The translations under genes and the position numbers were made by a program. From Bacillota bacterium (lineage in GTDB: Bacteria > Bacillota > Clostridia > Lachnospirales > Lachnospiraceae), in the NCBI GenBank assembly GCA_023423335.1, contig JAFAFU010000045.1:4365-68364 (forward strand): 64,000 nt of DNA. Direction: 5' to 3'. Positions 16,316 through 25,083 of this stretch are shown here, in pieces. The notes under the pieces were generated by a model that was not told the DNA's origin, ran no database searches, and saw only the letters and a program-made list of their open reading frames with translations. Every line of letters starts with the position of its first letter. Position 1 is the first letter of the stretch.

Positions 16316-16660
16316 ATGGAAGGAATGAAAAAGAATAAACTAAAAAATATCGAGATGTCACAGGTTCTTAAGCTGGAGGAACTGGTTGATTATCAGAAGG
16401 GGCAGGTGGTAAGTAAAACACTGGCACAAAATCCCCATGTCAGTCTTACGTTGTTCTCCTTTGACCAGGGGGAAGAAATCAGCAGTCATTCCTCCGATGG
16501 AGATGCCATGGTTACGGTATTGGACGGAGTCGGCAGATTCACCGTAGGGGAGGAGACCTTCCTTTTGAACCGGGGAGAAACCCTGGTTATGCCCAATAAT
16601 GTCCCCCACGCGGTTTATGGGGAAGAGCAGTTTAAGATGCTGCTGACGGTGGTATTCTAG
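16316..16660 (+). CDS. Small single-domain cupin protein
   Basis: 114 residues; ATG 16316 has AAAGGAG at a normal distance (a frame-open ATG at 16298 lies upstream of that site). The cupin barrel spans about 35-112, with motif 1 S-S-H-S-S-D-G-D-A-M and motif 2 G-E-T-L-V-M-P-N-N-V-P-H-A. Metal-ligand His residues are retained in part. Function unspecified; cupins of this type store or sense small ligands or act as isomerases. Confidence 0.85.
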   Translation: MEGMKKNKLKNIEMSQVLKLEELVDYQKGQVVSKTLAQNPHVSLTLFSFDQGEEISSHSSDGDAMVTVLDGVGRFTVGEETFLLNRGETLVMPNNVPHAVYGEEQFKMLLTVVF

Positions 16661-16760
16661 TTTCTTACTTTTTTACAAAATATATTGTAATTATTCCATA
16701 GGACTGGTCCCCTTAATATGATAGCATAATTCTGTAATTATCATATAAGGAGCAAAGTAT

Positions 16761-16796
16761 TTGTATGCCGCCTTTAGGCGGCAGATGGAGGTTACT
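16761..16796 (+). promoter_or_regulatory. Hairpin-Shine-Dalgarno leader module, copy A
   Basis: GCCGCC-TTTA-GGCGGC (16767-16782) directly followed by AGATGGAGGTTA, six bases before the ATG of the next gene. The identical 30-base string recurs before 23437, with relatives before 31264 and 40727. Confidence 0.85.
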
Positions 16797-17756
16797 ATGA
16801 AGAAATATATTATGATTACAATATTCATTCTGGCGATCGTCCTGTCCGGCTGTTCCGGCAAGGAAAATCAGGATACAGTCTCAGGGAACAGCCAGACAAA
16901 GGAGGTTAAGGACACTGATATGGGAGATACGAAGAGTACGGCGGCTGGGGATAGCAAAGCCGCAGAACCGACAACAGAACCGACAACAGAACTGACACCA
17001 GAACCGACAGCGGAGCCTACACCGGAGCCGACGCCAATACCTCCGGGGCTGGTATTGCCCCTGCTTACCAATGAGAGCGGTAAGGTCCTGATCCAGACCG
17101 TATCCAAGAGTTCGACGTATCCATATAATTCCTATATTATTACCTCAGTGAACGGGGAGAGCATTGTGCTTGATCCGACCGCTATGCCGAAGAAGGAAGA
17201 ATGCAATATTAATCCGGCGGCAATCCTGTCCACCCATACCCATCAGGATCATATTGATGCCGTCTTTCTGAATTCATATGAATGTGAAAAGCTGGCTTAC
17301 AAAAAGGGCGAGATTGATACAGAGGACTTCCATATCTATACGATATTATCCTCCCATAATGGTGATACCATTGCCGAGACGAATCTCAATGTAATCATCG
17401 TGGCTGAGGTGGACGGCCTGCGGATTGCCCATATGGGTGATATCGGCCAGACTGCGCTCACTGAGGAACAGCGAAAGGAGCTGGGTGAGATAGACATTGC
17501 CTTTATGCAGTTTGAAAACAGCTATTCGAATATGTCGCTGCAGAACGGGAAAGGGTTCAATTTGATGGACCAGCTTAAGCCGAAGATAATTATTCCGACT
17601 CATTATGGGAACGCGGCGCTGCCGATGCTGGAAGAAAAATATGGTGTGATTACGGAACTGGAAAATATTCTGGAAATCTCGGAGGAAGACATACCGGAAC
17701 AGACAGCGGTATACCGAATTCTGAATAAACATGTTTACACAGTTCCGAAGCAGTAA
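16797..17756 (+). CDS. Metallo-beta-lactamase-fold lipoprotein
   Basis: 319 residues. Lipoprotein signal peptide with lipobox V-L-S-G-C (Cys about 19), then a low-complexity Thr/Pro/Glu linker of repeated E-P-T units (about 55-90), then an MBL domain with T-H-T-H-Q-D-H-I-D and a late T-H-Y-G-N. This places a metal-dependent hydrolase on the outer face of the membrane on a stalk, in the UlaG/YcbL-like branch. Substrate unknown. Translated from the hairpin-SD module. Confidence 0.85.
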   Translation: MKKYIMITIFILAIVLSGCSGKENQDTVSGNSQTKEVKDTDMGDTKSTAAGDSKAAEPTTEPTTELTPEPTAEPTPEPTPIPPGLVLPLLTNESGKVLIQTVSKSSTYPYNSYIITSVNGESIVLDPTAMPKKEECNINPAAILSTHTHQDHIDAVFLNSYECEKLAYKKGEIDTEDFHIYTILSSHNGDTIAETNLNVIIVAEVDGLRIAHMGDIGQTALTEEQRKELGEIDIAFMQFENSYSNMSLQNGKGFNLMDQLKPKIIIPTHYGNAALPMLEEKYGVITELENILEISEEDIPEQTAVYRILNKHVYTVPKQ

Positions 17757-17787
17757 CGGATTGGGATCAATTGTTTACAAGGCCTGT

Positions 17788-17816
17788 TTGACAATATGCC
17801 TGCCATTTATTATAAT
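17788..17816 (+). promoter_or_regulatory. Promoter of the AraC-family gene
   Basis: TTGACA (17788-17793), 17-base spacer, TATAAT (17811-17816): a near-consensus sigma-A promoter about 100 bases before ATG 17923. Confidence 0.85.
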
Positions 17817-17922
17817 ATTGTAAAATATTGTTCTATGCCGTAGTCCGGAAGGCAGATGAAAAAGGCTTCCCGGCAGCGGCGATAGAACCGGTACATTATT
17901 CGAATGAAGGGCAGGTATTTTT

Positions 17923-18834
17923 ATGCAATTAGATACCCTGGGAGTAAAGCATTTTTCCGGTTACATATTTCCGGTATCGGTAACAGAGGATCTCTCTGTC
18001 TTGTCGGATTCCGAAGCTGCAGCATATTATAAGATCCTTATCATGAAATCCGGAACCTGTCATTGCATTCTCGGACAGAAGGAATTTGTATTGACCGGCG
18101 CATATGCGCTCTGTCTGAATGACATTGACCGGTTTGAATTAATTGGGAACCGGAGTGCGGAGCTTACGGTATTATTATTCCGGCCCGGTGCGATTAATAC
18201 AGTGCTTACGGTGGATATGATTAATTGCCCTGATCCGGCTCTGTCCCAGACCTCGTACCAGGATCTGTTCTTTTTGAAGGAGTTTCGTCATGATGCGGGT
18301 ATCAATCTGAAAATAGTCCCTTTAAGAGTGATGGATCTGGAGGTGATCGGTCAGAAGCTTAGGCTTCTTTCGGAGCTCCTGACGAAGCAGGACACGGCGT
18401 TCTGGCCCTGTAGAAGCCGCTCCTATCTGTTTGAGATATTGTTCTGTCTGATGAGACAGGAGGAGAAGGATGAACCGGTCCGAAGCATCCAGTTTTATCA
18501 ACGACCCTCCAAGCTGGCCATCCAGGTCATCTATTATTTGCAGACCTGCTATAGCCAAAAGATATCGATCGAACGGTTAACGGAGGAATTTCATACGAAT
18601 CGGACCACACTCCTCAATGATTTTAAGAAGCACACAGGACAATCCATTAACCAATATCTGATCCAATTACGTCTCAGCATGGCAACCACGCTGCTTCGGG
18701 ATACGGAGCTTTCCGTGGATGAGATTTGTGAGAGAACCGGTTTCAGCGACAACAGCTACTTCAGTAAAGTATTTAAGAAGGGCTTAAATATTACTCCTTC
18801 AGAATACCGGAAAATATATCATCAAATGTCATAA
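17923..18834 (+). CDS. AraC-family transcriptional regulator
   Basis: 303 residues: N-terminal cupin-like ligand domain (about 1-150) and C-terminal double helix-turn-helix (about 200-300), with the second-helix signature D-E-I-C-E-R-T-G-F-S-D-N-S-Y-F-S-K-V-F-K and final T-P-S-E-Y-R-K. Possible target is the peptidase gene 86 bases downstream, since it has its own weaker promoter; this is inference. Confidence 0.92.
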   Translation: MQLDTLGVKHFSGYIFPVSVTEDLSVLSDSEAAAYYKILIMKSGTCHCILGQKEFVLTGAYALCLNDIDRFELIGNRSAELTVLLFRPGAINTVLTVDMINCPDPALSQTSYQDLFFLKEFRHDAGINLKIVPLRVMDLEVIGQKLRLLSELLTKQDTAFWPCRSRSYLFEILFCLMRQEEKDEPVRSIQFYQRPSKLAIQVIYYLQTCYSQKISIERLTEEFHTNRTTLLNDFKKHTGQSINQYLIQLRLSMATTLLRDTELSVDEICERTGFSDNSYFSKVFKKGLNITPSEYRKIYHQMS

Positions 18835-18845
18835 TGCAACAAGGC

Positions 18846-18874
18846 TTGTAATAATAGGCGGGACAGTGTATATT
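18846..18874 (+). promoter_or_regulatory. Candidate promoter of the subtilase gene
   Basis: TTGTAA (18846-18851), 17-base spacer, TATATT (18869-18874); the start codon is at 18921. Confidence 0.55.
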
Positions 18875-18920
18875 GTAAAAGCTTTCTGAATAGGATGTTA
18901 AAAAACGATGGAGCTTTTGC

Positions 18921-20096
18921 GTGAAGAACGATAATAGAGTCCAGTTAATCATTCACTGCAAGGAATATGAAAAAAGGCAGAAAACCATAGAAGATTTGGG
19001 TCATATAAAATATCGGCTTCCCATGATCGATGCATTTGTAATTGAGATTGATAAAAGCCGGCTGGATCAGGTAAAAGCCCTGGACGGGTTGATCAGTGTT
19101 GAGATGGACACCCATATCACGGCTCAAATGAATCGGGTTAATGATGTCATAGAATGTGGTTGGGCTCATGAGCGCGGATTTTTGGGGAAAGGTGCGGGTG
19201 TCGCAATCGTTGATACCGGGCTCAGCCTGCATAAGGATTTTGTGGAGGGCGGCAACCGGGTAGTGGCCTTTGAGGATTTTCTTAATAAACGGAACGAGCC
19301 CTATGATGATAATGGTCATGGCACTCATGTGGCCGGGATCATCGGCGGAAACGGTTTTTCCTCTAAGGGGAAGTATAGAGGAATTGCTCCGGAGTGCCAT
19401 TTTATTGCAGTGAAGGTACTTGATCAACGGGGGGATGGTAATATCTCCGATGTCCTGGCAGGCTTGCAGTGGATTATCGATAACCGGAAGAAGTATAACA
19501 TCCGGATTGTAAATATCAGCGTGGGAACCGCATCGAAGGACAGTCTGGACGAAAACTCGCTTCTTGTCCAGGGAGTGAATGCAGTCTGGGACAGCGGCAT
19601 CGTAGTTGTGGTAGCGGCGGGGAATAACGGACCGGGACCGATGTCAATCTCTACTCCGGGGATCAGCAGAAAGGTTATCACGGTGGGCTCCTCCGATGAT
19701 AATATGACAGTGGAGGTATTCGGGTCCCGCACCAAGGATTATTCCGGCAGGGGTCCGACTCCCTATTGCATCAAGAAGCCGGATATCGTAGCTCCGGGTT
19801 CCAATATCATCTCCTGCAATATCAGCCGCTTTATGACCCGGAACAAGAACGGCAGCATAAAATATAATCTGTCGGATACACCGATGATGTATACGATAAA
19901 AAGTGGTACCTCGATGGCAACGCCGGTGGTATCCGGAGCCATCGCCTTACTTCTTTCCGCCCATCCCGAGCTTTCCAACCGGGAGGTTAAGCTGATGCTC
20001 CGCAACAGTGCCGTGGATCTGGGGCAGCATTGGGAAAAGCAGGGCTGGGGGCTGCTGAATATCCGCAGACTTTTAGAGCAGCAGTCATATCAGTAA
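18921..20096 (+). CDS. S8 subtilisin-family serine peptidase, probably intracellular
   Basis: 391 residues from GTG 18921 (GGAG eight bases upstream). Residues 1-75 resemble an inhibitor-I9-like propeptide. The catalytic triad is complete: D98 in I-V-D-T-G, H133 in G-H-G-T-H-V-A-G, S331 in S-G-T-S-M-A-T-P, with the oxyanion Asn in A-A-G-N-N-G-P. No signal peptide or membrane segment, so it is likely cytosolic like the ISP group. Follows the AraC regulator, has its own terminator. Confidence 0.93.
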   Translation: MKNDNRVQLIIHCKEYEKRQKTIEDLGHIKYRLPMIDAFVIEIDKSRLDQVKALDGLISVEMDTHITAQMNRVNDVIECGWAHERGFLGKGAGVAIVDTGLSLHKDFVEGGNRVVAFEDFLNKRNEPYDDNGHGTHVAGIIGGNGFSSKGKYRGIAPECHFIAVKVLDQRGDGNISDVLAGLQWIIDNRKKYNIRIVNISVGTASKDSLDENSLLVQGVNAVWDSGIVVVVAAGNNGPGPMSISTPGISRKVITVGSSDDNMTVEVFGSRTKDYSGRGPTPYCIKKPDIVAPGSNIISCNISRFMTRNKNGSIKYNLSDTPMMYTIKSGTSMATPVVSGAIALLLSAHPELSNREVKLMLRNSAVDLGQHWEKQGWGLLNIRRLLEQQSYQ

Positions 20097-20110
20097 TAAA
20101 TGGAAATATG

Positions 20111-20140
20111 TTCCGTACCTAATGGGTACGGAATTTTTTT
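20111..20140 (+). terminator. Terminator after the subtilase gene
   Basis: TTCCGTACC, short loop, GGGTACGGAA and seven Ts. Confidence 0.9.
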
Positions 20141-20149
20141 GATAAAGTA

Positions 20150-20202
20150 TTGACAAATTTGTAGTTTTCCAGTAATATTATAGAAAATGATAATCATAAT
20201 CA
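20150..20202 (+). promoter_or_regulatory. feo promoter with Fur-type box
   Basis: TTGACA (20150-20155), 17-base spacer, TAATAT (20173-20178). Overlapping the start region is AAATGATAATCATAATCAAT (20184-20203), a close match to the GATAATGATAATCATTATC Fur box. Iron repression of the operon is the expected outcome. Confidence 0.82.
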
Positions 20203-20217
20203 ATAGGGAGTGATCAA

Positions 20218-20430
20218 ATGTCGTTATCTATGGTAGCTTTAGGTGAGTCAAAGATTATTGCCGGAATAACCGGAAAAGAAGATGTGAAGAGGCATCTGCA
20301 GGACATGGGATTCGTAAAAGGTGCGAATGTTCAGGTGGTTTCGGAAAATCCAAGCGGAATAATCTTATTAATTAAAGGAGTCAAAATCGCGATCAATCGT
20401 GGTCTGGCATCCAAAATAATTGTTGTTTAG
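20218..20430 (+). CDS. feoA: FeoA-domain protein, first copy
   Basis: 70 residues, SH3-like FeoA fold: L-G-E-S-K-I-I-A-G-I...L-Q-D-M-G-F-V-K-G and final L-A-S-K-I-I-V. FeoA is the small cytosolic partner of FeoB ferrous iron transport. GGGAG precedes the ATG. Fourteen bases before the second feoA. Two separate FeoA genes ahead of one FeoB are common in clostridia. Confidence 0.92.
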   Translation: MSLSMVALGESKIIAGITGKEDVKRHLQDMGFVKGANVQVVSENPSGIILLIKGVKIAINRGLASKIIVV

Positions 20431-20443
20431 GAGGAAGCGTAGT

Positions 20444-20662
20444 ATGACTTTGAAGGAGTTAAAGATTGGCGAGTCAGGGACTGTGGTATCCATCGGAGAA
20501 AAAGGACCGATCCGCAGACGTATCATGGATATGGGGATTACCCCCGGAGCCAGCATCAGGGTGATTAAGGTCGCGCCTATGGGAGATCCGATCGAGATTA
20601 ATATCCGCGGCTATGAACTGAGCTTGAGGAAGGTTGAAGCGGACCAGATTATAATCCGCTGA
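20444..20662 (+). CDS. feoA: FeoA-domain protein, second copy
   Basis: 72 residues from ATG 20444, preceded by GGAGG; the frame extends back to 20420 but without a ribosome site. Sequence shows the FeoA pattern more clearly than the first copy: I-R-R-R-I-M-D-M-G-I-T-P-G-A and the final Q-I-I-I-R. Likely the main FeoB partner. Confidence 0.94.
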   Translation: MTLKELKIGESGTVVSIGEKGPIRRRIMDMGITPGASIRVIKVAPMGDPIEINIRGYELSLRKVEADQIIIR

Positions 20663-20718
20663 TCCGCATCGTAATGTCGGAAGATATCAATAATCATTCA
20701 CAAATCAGGAGGATGGAA

Positions 20719-22773
20719 ATGTCGATTAAAATTGCTTTAGCAGGCAACCCCAATAGTGGAAAAACAACATTATTTAATGAGATGACAGGCTCAAGGCAGC
20801 ATGTCGGGAACTGGCCGGGTGTTACGGTTGATAAGAAGGAAGGCGTCTATAGAAAGAATAAGGAGGTCCTGCTACTGGATCTTCCCGGAACCTATTCTTT
20901 ATCCCCGTATTCTACCGAAGAAATCATTGCAAGAGATTACATTATAAATGAAAAGCCGGATGTTGTAATTAACATCGTGGATGGAACCAGTATAGAGAGA
21001 AACCTTTATCTGACACTTCAAATTATGGAAACCCGGATTCCAATGGTAGTCGCACTTAATATGATGGATGAGGTAGAGGCAAAGGGTGACCGGATTGACC
21101 ACAAGTTGCTTTCGGAGACTTTGGGAATTCCGGTTATTCCTATTGTAGCCAGATCGGGTAAAGGCTTAAAGGAGCTGATGGATGCAGCTGTCGAAACAGC
21201 CAGATTACATAAGAGACCGAAACATTTGCAGGTATTTGATGATAATATCGAGGCCGCAATTGAGAAAATCGCCGGCCTGCTGGGGGATTCGGAAGAGGAT
21301 GACAACAGATGGAAGGCAATTAAGCTGGCAGAAGGGGACGAAATCGTTGCCTCAAAGCTTTCGGAGGGGACCAGGACAGCGGTTGCTGAAGTGATCAAAG
21401 AGGCAGAGGCGAAAGCGGATGGGGATACAGAGGCGAAAGTCGCAGACCTCCGTTACCAGTACATAACAAAGCTTGTCAAGCATGCCGTTGCCAAGGCGAA
21501 AAGCGGCCATACCCAGACAAAATCGGATTATATCGATAAGGTGCTGACGAATCGTATTCTGGCGCTTCCTATTTTTGCAGTCATTATGTATCTGCTATTT
21601 TCCTTTACCTTCAGTGAGAATTTTCTGCTGATTGAAGGCCTGCCCAGCCCGGGAATATGGCTGGCCGGTTTGGTAGAGGAAGGCTGGGGACTGCTGACCT
21701 CAGGGGTAGAGGGACTGCTGGAGAGCGCCGGTGCTTCGGGATGGGCTCATTCCTTAATCATTGATGGCGTCATGAACGGAATTGGTGCGGTGGCCGGTTT
21801 CCTGCCGCTTGTACTGGTATTGTTCCTGCTTCTGTCCTTCCTGGAAGACAGCGGCTATATGGCAAGAGTTGCTTTTGTTATGGACCGCATATTTAGACAC
21901 CTCGGACTGTCCGGAAAATCCTTTATCCCTTTATTAATGGGCTTTGGCTGTTCCGTACCCGCACTGATGGCTTCCAGAACCCTGGACAGTGATAAGGACA
22001 GGAAGATCACCATGATGATTACTCCGTTCATGTCCTGCGGCGCAAAGCTGCCGATTTATGCTATGTTTACCGCAACCCTGTTTGAGAGCAGTAATAAGAC
22101 CCTGATTATATTCTCCATTTATATGCTGGGCCTGGTCGTGGCTGTTATCAGCGCGCTGATATTAAGCAAGTTTGTGATTAAGGGTGATACTTCAAGCTTT
22201 ATTATGGAGCTTCCCCAATATCGTTTTCCTACGGTGAAGAGTATATTAATTCATGCCTGGGAGAAGGTAAAGGGCTTTGCGATTAAGGCAGGTACGATTA
22301 TATTTGCTTCCACAATACTGATCTGGTTTTTATCCAGCTTTAACTTTACCGGCATGGTGGACATGGAGGATAGCTTCCTGGCCACGATCGGTAATGCTAT
22401 CAAGCCCATCTTCGCTCCCCTTGGTTTTGCTGATTGGAGAGCATCGGTCGGTGTAGTAACCGGTTGGATTGCGAAGGAGAATATTGTTGCAACCTTTGGG
22501 CAGTTGTTTGGACAGATCAGTGATGAAGGGGTTCTTGAAACGATTATGGCAGGGGAACAGGCACTTCCGCAGATTAAGGATGTATTTAACGGTGTGACAG
22601 CATTTTCCTACATGGCCTTTAACCTGCTCTGCATGCCCTGCTTCGCAGCGGTTGGTGCGATCCGCAGGGAAATGGGCTCATGGAAATGGACCCTGCGGGC
22701 CGTTGGCTTCCAGATGCTGGTTGCTTATATTGTAGCATTAATCGTAAATACAATAGGGAGTCTGATATTCTGA
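20719..22773 (+). CDS. feoB: Ferrous iron transporter FeoB
   Basis: 684 residues from ATG 20719 (AGGAGG six bases upstream; an ATG at 20674 lacks a site). N-terminal G domain: G1 G-N-P-N-S-G-K-T (9-16), G3 D-L-P-G, G4 N-M-M-D. A helical GDI-like region follows, then the membrane domain from about residue 275 with two Gate motifs including G-F-G-C-S-V-P-A and S-C-G-A-K-L-P. GTP-gated Fe2+ uptake in anaerobes. Confidence 0.97.
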   Translation: MSIKIALAGNPNSGKTTLFNEMTGSRQHVGNWPGVTVDKKEGVYRKNKEVLLLDLPGTYSLSPYSTEEIIARDYIINEKPDVVINIVDGTSIERNLYLTLQIMETRIPMVVALNMMDEVEAKGDRIDHKLLSETLGIPVIPIVARSGKGLKELMDAAVETARLHKRPKHLQVFDDNIEAAIEKIAGLLGDSEEDDNRWKAIKLAEGDEIVASKLSEGTRTAVAEVIKEAEAKADGDTEAKVADLRYQYITKLVKHAVAKAKSGHTQTKSDYIDKVLTNRILALPIFAVIMYLLFSFTFSENFLLIEGLPSPGIWLAGLVEEGWGLLTSGVEGLLESAGASGWAHSLIIDGVMNGIGAVAGFLPLVLVLFLLLSFLEDSGYMARVAFVMDRIFRHLGLSGKSFIPLLMGFGCSVPALMASRTLDSDKDRKITMMITPFMSCGAKLPIYAMFTATLFESSNKTLIIFSIYMLGLVVAVISALILSKFVIKGDTSSFIMELPQYRFPTVKSILIHAWEKVKGFAIKAGTIIFASTILIWFLSSFNFTGMVDMEDSFLATIGNAIKPIFAPLGFADWRASVGVVTGWIAKENIVATFGQLFGQISDEGVLETIMAGEQALPQIKDVFNGVTAFSYMAFNLLCMPCFAAVGAIRREMGSWKWTLRAVGFQMLVAYIVALIVNTIGSLIF

Positions 22774-22794
22774 TAAAAGTATAGGGGGCCGGAT

Positions 22795-23247
22795 ATGACT
22801 GAAATTGTCCACCAGGATAGAGCATCATCCGTACAGAGCATAGAACGGATAGAGTTTATTATGGAGGAGCTGAAGAAGAGAAAGTATCGATTAACCTATC
22901 AGAGAAAACTGATGTTGGAAATGCTGTTAAACAATACTTGCTCCAGCTGTAAGGAAATCCATGAGAAGGTAAAGGAGCTGGACCCCAATATAGGAATTGC
23001 CACAGTATACCGTATGGTAAAGCTGTTGGAGGATCTCGAAATACTGGACCAAAGGAGACTTTACCGGATTGCCGGAGGCAGCTCGCCGAAACACCGGGAG
23101 GCTGAAATTATTCTGACGGATGGGATGACCAAACATGAGATAAATAAGGGAACCTGGTTTGCCGAACTTAAGCAGGAGATTAAAGACAAGGGTTATACAG
23201 ACCGCCATAGGATATCCGTAATAATACAGATATCGACTATAGAGTGA
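22795..23247 (+). CDS. Fur-family regulator with degenerate metal-binding half
   Basis: 150 residues. The N-terminal winged helix (about 20-95) is clear: R-L-T-Y-Q-R-K-L-M-L-E...C-K-E-I-H...I-G-I-A-T-V-Y-R-M-V-K-L-L. The dimerisation half (95-150) retains only scattered His residues and lacks the H-H-x-H and C-x-x-C zinc ligands of normal Fur. It lies 21 bases after feoB (GGGGG site). It may act as a metal-insensitive or differently triggered feo regulator. Confidence 0.85.
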   Translation: MTEIVHQDRASSVQSIERIEFIMEELKKRKYRLTYQRKLMLEMLLNNTCSSCKEIHEKVKELDPNIGIATVYRMVKLLEDLEILDQRRLYRIAGGSSPKHREAEIILTDGMTKHEINKGTWFAELKQEIKDKGYTDRHRISVIIQISTIE

Positions 23248-23289
23248 AACGAATTGGTAATTCGTCTGAATTAGGTAATTCGCTTTGAA

Positions 23290-23436
23290 TTGAGTGCCTG
23301 TAAAGCAGGCAAATGCCTCATAAGGCAGATGGAGGTTAGGTTGAAAAGAAAAACGCTTTTCAACCGACGAAGAGCACTTACGTGCTTTTCGCTTGGGTTT
23401 TGTATGCCGCCTTTAGGCGGCAGATGGAGGTTATTT
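23290..23436 (+). promoter_or_regulatory. Composite hairpin leader before the FeoB-associated gene, copies B and C
   Basis: First, GCCTG/CAGGC and GCCT/AGGC hairpins followed by AGATGGAGGTTAGG and a TTG (23341). Then GGTTGAAAAG/CTTTTCAACC (23339-23366), AGCAC-TTAC-GTGCT, and a second module GCCGCC-TTTA-GGCGGC-AGATGGAGGTTA (23406-23432) next to ATG 23437. The whole stretch is in frame with the gene, so a leader-extended product is formally possible. Confidence 0.75.
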
Positions 23437-23586
23437 ATGATTGATTATATCATTGGAATTGGAGTTGTATTGATTCTCATACTCATAGTCAGAAGAGGTA
23501 TCAAAAAATCAAAAAGCGGCAGCCACGGCTGCTGCGGCTGCAGCAGCTGTCCTTCTTCACAGCTGTGCGGTAAAGAAGAAGAGTAA
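23437..23586 (+). CDS. FeoB-associated Cys-rich membrane protein
   Basis: 49 residues: one N-terminal membrane helix (I-I-G-I-G-V-V-L-I-L-I-L-I-V), a basic stop-transfer R-R-G-I-K-K, then a Cys cluster C-C-G-C-S-S-C with a further Cys near the end. This matches the short peptide family routinely found behind clostridial feoB, thought to assist iron delivery. ATG 23437 has GGAGG seven bases upstream inside the leader module. Confidence 0.9.
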   Translation: MIDYIIGIGVVLILILIVRRGIKKSKSGSHGCCGCSSCPSSQLCGKEEE

Positions 23587-23634
23587 CAGTCAACCATACA
23601 CCGCATCATTAGGAATACTGGTATAATAAAGAGA

Positions 23635-23683
23635 GTGAGGCTCCATATACTTCCCGTCAATAGGAAATATAGGGAGCCTCATT
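23635..23683. terminator. Long hairpin between convergent genes
   Basis: TGAGGCTCC...GGGAGCCTCA with inner ACTTCC/GGAAATA pairing; about 19 bp of stem with two mismatches. No T-run on either side. Confidence 0.55.
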
Positions 23684-23721
23684 GAATTTGCGTTGATGCC
23701 GCAGACCCTATCCCAACCAGG

Positions 23722-24717
23722 CTATTTTAGCCTGTGCTTAAAGGTTTTGTATAGGGTTATACCGATTCCTGCCAGATATATGATAATCAGACAGGTGGCA
23801 AAGTTGGAGGTGATGATATTCCAGAGGTTATTTACTGCCGAAATATCTCCGAAAAATCCCGGGAAATTTTCATTCCATATGGGATATGCGGTAAAGATTA
23901 TGACGGCAAGCAGCATTTCACTTAAGCTGCAGGTTACATCGAAGACCGCGTATCTTATATTGTACTGCCGTTCAATCAGGGCATAAATGTTTTTCAGTAT
24001 CCCTAAACCGATACCGATCAGGAACAGGGGCAGAATATCTTCCAGTACGATCAGGTCAAATACCGGGTAAGCTGTGAGGTTACCGTCCTTTACCAGATAT
24101 ATGCCGAACAGCCGGGGAGCGGAGGTAAACAATATCAAAAGGAATATATGGAATATGATACCGACGACGGATTCAGATATGGGGATTTTTGTTTCATTCC
24201 TTGGTACGGGAGGCAGGGAAGATACTTCCCAGGCAGATGAAAGCTCCCCGGTGCTGACACCCTTGTATTCCAGCAGCGCGAAGATTCCGGTCACCCATGC
24301 AAAAGCCCCCAAAAGGCCGTTCCAGATGTGGGAAAACCAATTTCCGATATAAACATACCATACCTGCCTTTCTCCTGTTATCAGCTCCAGGACAGTGACA
24401 ACGGTCATCGCCAGCAGGACAGAAGAGAGAACAATCTTAAGCAGCATAAGATAAGTAGGGAAGAGTCCGGGCCCGATCAGATACCGGGATTTTCCCCTGT
24501 AATTTTCCGCAAGCGTGGCGGGATCACCCAGCTCGGTTAATACGGCATCCATCTCCTGTTTTGACGGCTCCGCAGCCTTTGATCTGGCTTCGAGCATCTC
24601 ATAAATCAGGCTCTTTATTTCCTCTTCGATATCTTTATTCGAAGAGGGTAAATGCTTTTTTACCTGATATATATAACGTTCAATCATTTCTTCATGATAA
24701 CTTTTCTGCTTCCCCAC
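23722..24717 (-). CDS. HAAS-domain multipass membrane protein
   Basis: 331 residues from GTG 24717 (AGGAGG nine bases upstream). Residues 1-75 form the HAAS signalling domain (Y-H-E-E-M-I-E-R-Y-I-Y and L-G-D-P-A-T-L-A-E-N-Y-R-G), found next to PadR regulators. About seven hydrophobic segments follow (85 onward). The start overlaps the PadR stop by 26 bases, so the two are coupled. Such pairs sense envelope or lipid stress; the exact signal is unknown. Confidence 0.85.
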   Translation of the reverse strand: MGKQKSYHEEMIERYIYQVKKHLPSSNKDIEEEIKSLIYEMLEARSKAAEPSKQEMDAVLTELGDPATLAENYRGKSRYLIGPGLFPTYLMLLKIVLSSVLLAMTVVTVLELITGERQVWYVYIGNWFSHIWNGLLGAFAWVTGIFALLEYKGVSTGELSSAWEVSSLPPVPRNETKIPISESVVGIIFHIFLLILFTSAPRLFGIYLVKDGNLTAYPVFDLIVLEDILPLFLIGIGLGILKNIYALIERQYNIRYAVFDVTCSLSEMLLAVIIFTAYPIWNENFPGFFGDISAVNNLWNIITSNFATCLIIIYLAGIGITLYKTFKHRLK

Positions 24718-25063
24718 TTCTGGTATCCTCCTGTTCCATTAATTTATTCATTTCTTCCACCATCTTAAGCCAATGCATTCTTAAACGGCTATATACCTCA
24801 TTACCCAAAGCTGTTGTCATATAGTATTTTCTTGGCTTGGTGCCTGAGGTTTCCCATTCACTTTTAAGCAAGCCTTGCTTCTCCAGACGGCGGAGCAGGG
24901 GATATAGGGTATTTGCTTCCACCGGCACACCGCAATCACCGAGCTGCTGAACAAGGGAGTAGCCGTAAAGAGGTTTGGACAGCTGGCTAAGCACACTTAA
25001 AACAATGGTTCCCCGCCGCAGTTCCAGAATTAATCCGGATAATAAATCTTCTTGTATGGACAC
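24692..25063 (-). CDS. PadR-family transcriptional regulator
   Basis: 123 residues, PadR-s1 type winged helix: L-R-R-G-T-I-V-L-S-V-L-S...Y-G-Y-S-L-V-Q-Q-L, then V-E-A-N-T-L-Y-P-L-L-R-R-L-E-K-Q-G-L-L and a C-terminal dimer helix. The promoter at 25084-25113 holds a TGTGT-ATC-ACACA dyad, a typical PadR-like operator, so autoregulation is likely. Operon with the HAAS protein. Confidence 0.93.
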   Translation of the reverse strand: MSIQEDLLSGLILELRRGTIVLSVLSQLSKPLYGYSLVQQLGDCGVPVEANTLYPLLRRLEKQGLLKSEWETSGTKPRKYYMTTALGNEVYSRLRMHWLKMVEEMNKLMEQEDTRSGEAEKLS

Positions 25064-25083
25064 TTATAACCACCTCCATAATT

